Assembly (NCBI GenBank): GCA_937895645.1
Contig: CALBKQ010000100.1
Coordinates: forward strand, 1 to 11,354
Direction of reading: 5' to 3'
DNA from: an uncultured Clostridia bacterium
GTDB lineage: Bacteria; Bacillota; Clostridia; Oscillospirales; Acutalibacteraceae
DNA length: 11,354 bases
This document shows, one piece after another, positions 6,694 to 11,354 of this stretch. The notes beneath the pieces were generated by a model. It was not told the DNA's origin. It did not search any database and was given only the letters and a program-made list of their open reading frames with translations. Position 1 is the first letter of the stretch. The number at the start of each line of letters is the position of its first letter. Made by a program: the position numbers and the translations under genes.

Positions 6694-7362
6694 ATGAGCA
6701 GATTAGATTCAATAAAACTTGTGGATTATTCAAGAAAAGAAGACTGGGTAAATTCTATAACCCATATGATTGGTGGAGCGTTTGCGATAATCGTACTAAT
6801 TTTATGTATAGGTCGTGGCGTTTCACTTGGTCGTACCGATTATATATTATTAAGCATTGTTTATGGTGTAACAATGCTTACAGTTTTTGTTTGCTCATCA
6901 GTTTATCACGGATTAAGACCAAATAAAGCAAAGAAAATAATGCGCGTAGTCGACCACGCTATGATTAACTTTATGATTGTAGGCACAATAACACCTTATA
7001 TGGTGTTGGCAGTTGCTCCAATTAAACCCGTAATGGCTTATGGTTTGCTTATTGCCTGTTGGGTGGCTGCAATAACAGCAGTTATAATTACTTTTACAAT
7101 GTTCAACAAAACAAAAGTTATTCAAATGGTTTTGTATATGGTAATCGGCTGGTCGTCATTTGCAACGGTGTTTGTATTGTGGAAACACTTTACACCAACT
7201 GCAATAATTTTAATGATTGCTGGTGGAATAGCCTATACTGTAGGTGCAATCCTTTATGGAATAGGCAAAAAGAAAAAGTATATTCATGCAGTATTCCATC
7301 TTTTTATAATTCTCGGTGCATTTCTTCATTTTCTTGGATTGTATTTATACGTGTTTATATAA
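6694..7362 (+). CDS. hlyIII: HlyIII/PAQR-family integral membrane protein
   Basis: This encodes 222 residues, typical of bacterial hemolysin III-family proteins. The start is ATG 6694, preceded by AGGTGAT (6684-6690) three bases upstream; the open frame reaches back to 6574 but there crosses the terminator and repeat. About seven hydrophobic segments are visible between residues 22 and 222. Conserved PAQR features are ITHMIGGAF (22-30), SSVYHGLR (68-75), VVDHAMINFMIVGTITPY (85-102) and HAVFHLFIILGAFLH (198-212). The histidines H72, H198 and H202 are expected to hold a metal ion as in PAQR hydrolases (family knowledge). The in vivo role is unclear; the haemolysin name comes from an early Bacillus cereus study and should not be read as virulence. 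It converges on queT. Confidence 0.9.
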   Translation: MSRLDSIKLVDYSRKEDWVNSITHMIGGAFAIIVLILCIGRGVSLGRTDYILLSIVYGVTMLTVFVCSSVYHGLRPNKAKKIMRVVDHAMINFMIVGTITPYMVLAVAPIKPVMAYGLLIACWVAAITAVIITFTMFNKTKVIQMVLYMVIGWSSFATVFVLWKHFTPTAIILMIAGGIAYTVGAILYGIGKKKKYIHAVFHLFIILGAFLHFLGLYLYVFI

Positions 7363-7396
7363 AAAGAAGCGTGACACCCTAATCACGCTTCTTTTT
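7361..7396. terminator. Bidirectional terminator between hlyIII and queT
   Basis: AAAAAGAAGCGTGA (7361-7374) and TCACGCTTCTTTTT (7383-7396) are perfect 14-base complements around an 8-base loop. They give an A-run/T-run hairpin that works in both directions. The stem overlaps both stop codons, hlyIII at 7360-7362 and queT at 7397-7395, so one element ends both convergent genes. Confidence 0.93.
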
Positions 7397-7901
7397 ATAA
7401 CTTCTTATCTAACTTTAATCTTTTAATAACTTTATACAATGGTATTCCAAGTCCGTAGCACATTACAAGTTCACCAAATCCAACCTGAAAAGCTGATATG
7501 AGAAACGCCTCGAATGCAAATCCCTCGGGCATAAATAATGTAATTTCAAGCCCTACAATAATTGCATTTGAAATTACAGGGAACAATGCTGAAAGTAATG
7601 GCAAATCCTTGAATTTGAAGTTTCGTGTCTTATACGATAGCACCGCCGCAATAAGTGTTGCAAGTGTACCACATATAACATCAACAATACCATAAGGACT
7701 TGTAATGTTACCTAAAAAGCAGCCAATTGTTAGTCCGGGAATAGCTGCAGGGGAGAATACGGCTAAAATCGTAAGCGCTTCAGAAAATCTGAATTGAAAT
7801 CCGCCATAAGCCACATTAAGTATGGCTGCAAAATAGGTAAGCCCTGCATAAATTGATGCAATTACTGCCGCCTTCACTACAAAAACCGTTTTCTTATTCA
7901 T
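7395..7901 (-). CDS. queT: QueT, substrate-binding (S) subunit of a queuosine-precursor ECF transporter
   Basis: This encodes 168 residues starting MNKKTVFVVKAAVIASIYAGLTY. An in-frame GTG at 7910 lies inside the Shine-Dalgarno site, so ATG 7901 with GGAG at 7913-7910 is preferred. About five to six hydrophobic helices are present. Family marks are FQFRFSEALTILAVFSPAAIPGLTIGC (35-61, quoted in pieces: FRFSEALTIL and AIPGLTIGC) and GIVDVICGTLATLIAA (71-86). QueT proteins bind a queuine precursor, thought to be preQ1, and work with the shared ECF A/A'/T energy module, which is not in this window. Imported precursor feeds queuosine modification of tRNA anticodons. The leader folds as a candidate preQ1 riboswitch, which supports the assignment independently. 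The gene ends inside the bidirectional terminator. Confidence 0.92.
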   Translation of the reverse strand: MNKKTVFVVKAAVIASIYAGLTYFAAILNVAYGGFQFRFSEALTILAVFSPAAIPGLTIGCFLGNITSPYGIVDVICGTLATLIAAVLSYKTRNFKFKDLPLLSALFPVISNAIIVGLEITLFMPEGFAFEAFLISAFQVGFGELVMCYGLGIPLYKVIKRLKLDKKL

Positions 7902-7909
7902 TTTTATCA

Positions 7910-7966
7910 CTCCATAGTTTTATTCTTGAGCTTTCGCTCACGTCAGGATGGTTTCGAACTGACGCT
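7910..7966 (-). ncRNA. Candidate preQ1 riboswitch in the queT leader
   Basis: Reading the minus strand, CGTCAG (7964-7959) pairs with CTGACG (7946-7941) around a 12-base loop TTCGAAACCATC. Next is TGAGC-GAAA-GCTCA (7940-7927), then the A-rich tail AGAATAAAACTATGGAG (7926-7910). The loop CCAT (7951-7948) can pair with tail ATGG (7915-7912), giving an H-type pseudoknot that buries half of the GGAG Shine-Dalgarno site (7913-7910). preQ1 riboswitches use this plan: stem, loop, A-rich tail and pseudoknot over or near the ribosome site, and they often precede queT. The tail looks like class I, but the embedded hairpin is a feature of classes II and III; class III is known from Faecalibacterium and relatives. 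The class is left open. Ligand binding would be expected to lower translation. Confidence 0.7.
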
Positions 7967-7977
7967 TTTTATATTAA

Positions 7978-8004
7978 CAATGCAAGATTATTCTTCTTGC
8001 ATTG
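7978..8004 (-). other. Stem-loop at the end of the DUF2974 gene
   Basis: CAATGCAAGA (plus-strand 7978-7987) is complementary to TCTTGCATTG (7995-8004), giving a perfect 10-bp stem. The 7-base loop begins with the gene's stop codon (7990-7988). On the minus strand it is followed by TTAATATAAAAA, a weak T-run, so it is at best a leaky terminator before the queT leader. On the plus strand a CTTTTT follows, but no plus-strand gene ends here. I see no clear separate promoter for queT, so some read-through is plausible. Confidence 0.55.
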
Positions 8005-9151
8005 CTTTTTCCTTGAATTTTTTCAAAGTGTCATTCCACAACTTTTTAGGTGTAGATTTTACATTTTTATTTATTGACGAGAATAAATCACCAATACCCT
8101 GCATTACAAGACTTCTCACTTCAGGGTCTAAGCCTTTAAGTGTTTCATAAGCAACTGAAGAATTATTTTTAATATATTCAGACCAATCAATAAAGCTTGT
8201 TGCATTTTCAGAGTTAACTGCGTTAATCATCTGGAATAACGCCTCAACAAACTGTTCTCGTTGCTCAGGGGTTGAACCGTTCACCCAATCATTAAAGGTT
8301 GCATCAAAGAACTGCGACGATTTGTACAACTTTTCGCCGTCAATAAAATCATTGTTCTGAATATCAATCTGCCATAAAAATGGGTCGTGTTGCATAATGC
8401 CAGAGCCATCACTCTTGATGATACGATAATTTTCACGATTATTAAGAAGTACCCCAACAAGAGATTCTTCAGGTATATATTTTACAATAATTTTTTCAGT
8501 TTCAGTATGCTCTTTTGATTCAATAAATTCTTTTGTAAATCCGGGACTATCAAATGCCTGAATTTCGACAATTTTACTTTTTGCAAATGGTGAACACATA
8601 GTACCTGAATAAATAGCAAGGTTTCCGCCTTTAGAATGTCCTGTAAGAATTATATTACCTTTGATTTTTTTCGCAACTGCATCAACATAAGTTACTGAAT
8701 GACTTTGTGCGGCAACAGGGGATGTGAAAAGCATATTAAAGTTTTCTTTCCAACCTGTAATTGTTGAGTCCGTGCCGCGAAAAGCAATAGACGCGTCACC
8801 ATTAGGTAAAATAAATGTAATTGCACAAAACTGTGTATCTTTTTCTATGTCGAAAATATCTTCATAGTAGTTAACTCTTACTTTACCATATCTTTTACTG
8901 TATGCTACTGCATTAAGTAATTTTTTATTTCTTTCGGCAGTTCTTTCAAGTGGAAAAAGAACCTCGTAGTTTTCACTTTCTGCAACATCAGAAAAAAGTA
9001 ACCCTTTGCCTCTGTTTTTGCAGTCAGGTACAATGTTATCAAAACTTAAATATGCAAGTTCTGAAAAAACAAGACTGTCAATTTTTGAATAGGGTAGTGT
9101 GTCAAAATCCTTATGAGCATTGAGTAGTGCATAATCAATAATATCTGCCAC
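7988..9151 (-). CDS. Alpha/beta-hydrolase of the DUF2974 (Mbeg1-like) family
   Basis: This encodes 387 residues from GTG 9151, with AAGGAGTGA 9 bases upstream. The lipase-type nucleophile elbow LTGHSKGGNLAIYSG (169-183) gives Ser173. AFDSPGF (199-205) likely supplies the acid Asp201, and MQHDPFLW (253-260) the His255, so the catalytic triad appears complete. SIAFRGTDSTITGWKENFNM (121-140) is another family hallmark; it is also seen in class 3-like lipases. The N-terminus (DTLPYSKIDSLVFSELAYLSFD) is typical of DUF2974 proteins. No signal peptide or membrane helix is visible, so the enzyme is probably cytosolic. The substrate is unknown; an ester or lipid is inferred from the fold only. It sits between the carB terminator and the queT leader. 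I find no convincing promoter in the 89-base gap before it. Confidence 0.85.
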   Translation of the reverse strand: MADIIDYALLNAHKDFDTLPYSKIDSLVFSELAYLSFDNIVPDCKNRGKGLLFSDVAESENYEVLFPLERTAERNKKLLNAVAYSKRYGKVRVNYYEDIFDIEKDTQFCAITFILPNGDASIAFRGTDSTITGWKENFNMLFTSPVAAQSHSVTYVDAVAKKIKGNIILTGHSKGGNLAIYSGTMCSPFAKSKIVEIQAFDSPGFTKEFIESKEHTETEKIIVKYIPEESLVGVLLNNRENYRIIKSDGSGIMQHDPFLWQIDIQNNDFIDGEKLYKSSQFFDATFNDWVNGSTPEQREQFVEALFQMINAVNSENATSFIDWSEYIKNNSSVAYETLKGLDPEVRSLVMQGIGDLFSSINKNVKSTPKKLWNDTLKKFKEKAMQEE

Positions 9152-9170
9152 AAGAATTCACTCCTTAAGT

Positions 9171-9209
9171 AAAAATTGTCGGAATTGAGCCCTTGCACTC
9201 AATTCCGAC
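9171..9209 (-). terminator. Intrinsic terminator of carB
   Basis: GTCGGAATTGAG (9209-9198 on the minus strand) and CTCAATTCCGAC (9189-9178) form a perfect 12-bp stem with an 8-base loop, followed by AATTTTT (9177-9171). It begins 31 bases after the carB stop. The plus-strand side is followed by TTTTAATTTT, so it could act both ways, although no plus-strand gene ends here. Confidence 0.9.
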
Positions 9210-9240
9210 TTTTAATTTTATGAAATAATTTAACGAATTA

Positions 9241-11354
9241 TTATATTTTAAGTGATGCAATATCAGTAAGACTCATTTTACCGTCAGGAACTACAAACGT
9301 ACTTCTCATAACGCTGAGTGCTGCGTCAAGAGATGTAAGACAAGATGTACCTGACTCAACTGCAAGACGACGAAGTTTGAAACCGTCACGGTTAGCAAGT
9401 CTACCATGTGTAGGTGTGTTAATAATAAGCGAAACTTCGCCATTCTGAAGCATATCCATAATGTTAGGTGATGCACCTGTAAGAGGATTAATCTCTTTAC
9501 ATTCAATTCCTGCTTCACGAATTACCTTGCAAGTGCCTGGAGTTGCATAGAATTCAAAGTCAGAATCCTTGAATTCTTTAAGCATTTCACCAACTTCTTT
9601 CTTATCTTTATCACGAACTGTAACGACGATTTTTGCATCTTTAGGCATTGAAACTCCGCCACCTTCGAATGCTTTAAGAAGTGCTTCATTATAATCAGTT
9701 GAAATACCAAGAACTTCACCTGTTGATTTCATTTCAGGACCTAATGAAGTGTCAGCACCAATAATCTTTTCAAATGAGAATACAGGAAGTTTAATTGCAT
9801 AGTAACCGCTGTTCTTGTAAAGACCTGTGCCATAACCCATATCAGCAATTTTTTCACCAAGCATTGCGCGTGTTGCAAGGCTGATTGCAGGGATACCTGT
9901 AACCTTAGAAATATAAGGGACAGTTCTTGAAGAACGAGGGTTAACTTCAATAATATAAACGGTCTCACGAAGAACAATGAACTGAATGTTCATCATACCA
10001 ATAACGTGTAATGCAGATGCAAGACGCTTTGTATAATCAACAATAGTTTTCTGTACTTTAGCTGAAAGTGTAACTGCAGGGTAAACTGAAATTGAGTCAC
10101 CTGAGTGAATACCTGCACGGTCAATGTGTTCCATAATACCTGGAATAAGAATATCTTTACCATCACAGATAGCGTCAACTTCGACTTCTTGTCCCATAAG
10201 GTATTTGTCAACAAGAACAGGGTGTTCTGAAAGGTCAGGAATTGTTCTTGTGATAATGTCCATAAATTCAAGAATATCTTCGTCACTTGCGGCAATCTGC
10301 ATACCTTGTCCACCAAGAACATAACTTGGACGAACAAGAACAGGGTAGCCTAAGCTATGTGCAGCAGCAATAGCTTCTTGTGCTGTAAATACTGTCTGTC
10401 CTTTTGGACGGGCTATATCACAGAATTCAAGAATTTCATCAAAACGCTCTCTGTCTTCAGCAGCGTCAACGTGGTCTGCATCAGTACCGAGAATCTTAAC
10501 ACCTAAATCATTAAGTGTTTTTGTAAGTTTAATAGCAGTCTGTCCACCAAACTGAACAATAGCGCCGTCAGGATTTTCAAGCTCAACAATGCTTGTAACA
10601 TATTCAGGTGTAAGTGGCTCAAAATAGAGTTTATCAGAAACGTCAAAGTCAGTTGAAACTGTTTCGGGATTGTTGTTTACAATAATTGCTTCACAACCTG
10701 CTTTTTTAAGAGCCCATACTGAATGAACTGAACAGTAGTCAAATTCAACACCCTGACCAATACGGATAGGACCTGAACCGAGAACCATAATCTTTTTCTT
10801 GTCAGTTTTTGGATTAACTTCATTTGCAATACCGTAATCTGAATAGTAGTATGGAGTTTGCGCCTTGAATTCAGCGGCACAAGTATCAACTATTGAGAAT
10901 GATGGCATAATATCCCAGAGTTTTCTCATGTGTTTAATTGCACTCTTTGTTGTACCAACATTTTTTGCAATAACATTGTCGGTAAAGCCCATCTTTTTAG
11001 CTTTGAAAAGAGTCTCTCTATCACACTTACCTGATTTAAGAACTTTTTCCATATCTACAATGTTCTTGATTTTACTTAAGAACCACATATCGATTTTTGT
11101 GATATCATGGATTTCTTCTAATTCAATTCCCTTGTAGATTGCAACTGCAATAGCATAAACACGAAGGTTATCAACATTGTAAAGAGTTTCGTGAATTTCT
11201 TCCTTGCTCATTTCCATGAATGCATCAAGAAGAAGAGACTCTTTGTTTTCTTCAAGTGAGTGAAGTGACTTGTGAAGTGCTGCCTCAAAAGTACGAGCGA
11301 TGGACATAACTTCACCAGTAGCCTTCATCTGTGTGCCAAGTGTCTTTTTAGCAG
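9241..11354 (-). CDS. carB: Carbamoyl-phosphate synthase large subunit, N-terminus cut off by window edge
   Basis: The last ~704 residues of a protein that is normally about 1070. The frame stays open to the right edge: eight further codons (AKKTLGTQ) precede the ATG at 11328, which is internal. CarB makes carbamoyl phosphate from bicarbonate, ammonia and ATP for pyrimidine and arginine synthesis, with CarA supplying ammonia. Numbering from ATG 11328, residues 1-150 hold the end of the first synthetase half and the oligomerisation domain. Residues 178-540 form the second ATP-grasp half, with LGSGPIRIGQGVEFDYC (183-199), VNNNPETVSTDFD (217-229), RPSYVLGGQGM (333-343) and EVNPRSSRTVPYISK (461-475). 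Residues ~560-695 form the MGS-like regulatory domain (INTPTHGR at 636-643, RRLAVESGTSCLTSLDAA at 653-670). No truncation or lost motif is seen in the visible part. carA is not in the window. Confidence 0.97.
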   Translation of the reverse strand, partial: AKKTLGTQMKATGEVMSIARTFEAALHKSLHSLEENKESLLLDAFMEMSKEEIHETLYNVDNLRVYAIAVAIYKGIELEEIHDITKIDMWFLSKIKNIVDMEKVLKSGKCDRETLFKAKKMGFTDNVIAKNVGTTKSAIKHMRKLWDIMPSFSIVDTCAAEFKAQTPYYYSDYGIANEVNPKTDKKKIMVLGSGPIRIGQGVEFDYCSVHSVWALKKAGCEAIIVNNNPETVSTDFDVSDKLYFEPLTPEYVTSIVELENPDGAIVQFGGQTAIKLTKTLNDLGVKILGTDADHVDAAEDRERFDEILEFCDIARPKGQTVFTAQEAIAAAHSLGYPVLVRPSYVLGGQGMQIAASDEDILEFMDIITRTIPDLSEHPVLVDKYLMGQEVEVDAICDGKDILIPGIMEHIDRAGIHSGDSISVYPAVTLSAKVQKTIVDYTKRLASALHVIGMMNIQFIVLRETVYIIEVNPRSSRTVPYISKVTGIPAISLATRAMLGEKIADMGYGTGLYKNSGYYAIKLPVFSFEKIIGADTSLGPEMKSTGEVLGISTDYNEALLKAFEGGGVSMPKDAKIVVTVRDKDKKEVGEMLKEFKDSDFEFYATPGTCKVIREAGIECKEINPLTGASPNIMDMLQNGEVSLIINTPTHGRLANRDGFKLRRLAVESGTSCLTSLDAALSVMRSTFVVPDGKMSLTDIASLKI

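Noticed and set aside
7059..7382. 107-codon plus-strand open frame overlapping hlyIII
   Set aside because: Its composition (Asn, Cys and Tyr rich) is that of a shifted frame, and it runs through the bidirectional terminator.
7853..8150. Two plus-strand open frames of 74 codons across the queT start, leader and end of the DUF2974 gene
   Set aside because: They are antisense to conserved genes and to the structured leader, overlap each other in different frames, and have no ribosome binding site.
9993..10337. 114-codon minus-strand open frame within carB
   Set aside because: It is an alternative frame of carB on the same strand. The carB frame encodes conserved ATP-grasp motifs throughout this stretch.
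1..11354. CRISPR arrays, transposases, phage genes, toxin-antitoxin pairs, tRNA or rRNA
   Set aside because: I looked for regularly spaced repeats, mobile-element motifs and cloverleaf-like sequences and saw none.

Overview
The window looks like chromosomal DNA of a low-GC Gram-positive bacterium of the Bacillota, class Clostridia, probably a gut Oscillospiraceae/Ruminococcaceae-like organism. The evidence is AT-rich DNA, strong GGAGG/GAGGTGAT ribosome binding sites, the hrcA-grpE-dnaK-dnaJ order behind a CIRCE element, and a 614-residue DnaK that lacks the proteobacterial insert. Further support comes from an ECF-type QueT with a structured leader and a short palindromic intergenic repeat of the kind I associate with gut Clostridia. 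The genus is not determined.

Left side (1-1700, minus strand): a three-gene operon made of a small PadR-type repressor and two paralogous membrane proteins. Each membrane protein begins with an ~80-residue helical HAAS/DUF1700-like domain followed by one membrane segment. The second paralogue runs off the left edge. The padR promoter is near consensus and carries an ATG-N10-CAT inverted repeat, which points to autoregulation.

Centre (1821-6642, plus strand): the class I heat-shock operon hrcA-grpE-dnaK-dnaJ. It has a near-consensus promoter (TTGACA-N17-TATATT), a perfect CIRCE operator, a strong 14-bp stem-loop between dnaK and dnaJ, and a terminator that seems to be built from a dispersed repeat. 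HrcA represses the operon; GrpE, DnaK and DnaJ form the Hsp70 folding machine.

Right side (6643-11354): a HlyIII/PAQR-family membrane protein gene (plus) converges on queT (minus) across a bidirectional terminator. queT encodes the substrate-binding subunit of an ECF transporter for a queuosine precursor. Its leader folds as a pseudoknot that overlaps the Shine-Dalgarno sequence, so it is a candidate preQ1 riboswitch. Upstream of it lie a cytosolic alpha/beta-hydrolase of the DUF2974 (Mbeg1-like) family and the 3' two-thirds of carB (carbamoyl-phosphate synthase large subunit), separated by a 12-bp terminator. carB runs off the right edge.

Four genes start downstream of the longest open frame: the complete membrane-protein paralogue, dnaJ, hlyIII and queT. 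The window is mostly housekeeping. The parts that deserve a second look are the queT leader, the PadR/HAAS-like module, the dnaK-dnaJ stem-loop and the repeat-derived terminator. I found no CRISPR array, transposase, phage gene, rRNA or tRNA, and no gene-free stretch longer than 300 bases; the longest, 1701-1909, holds the two divergent promoters.
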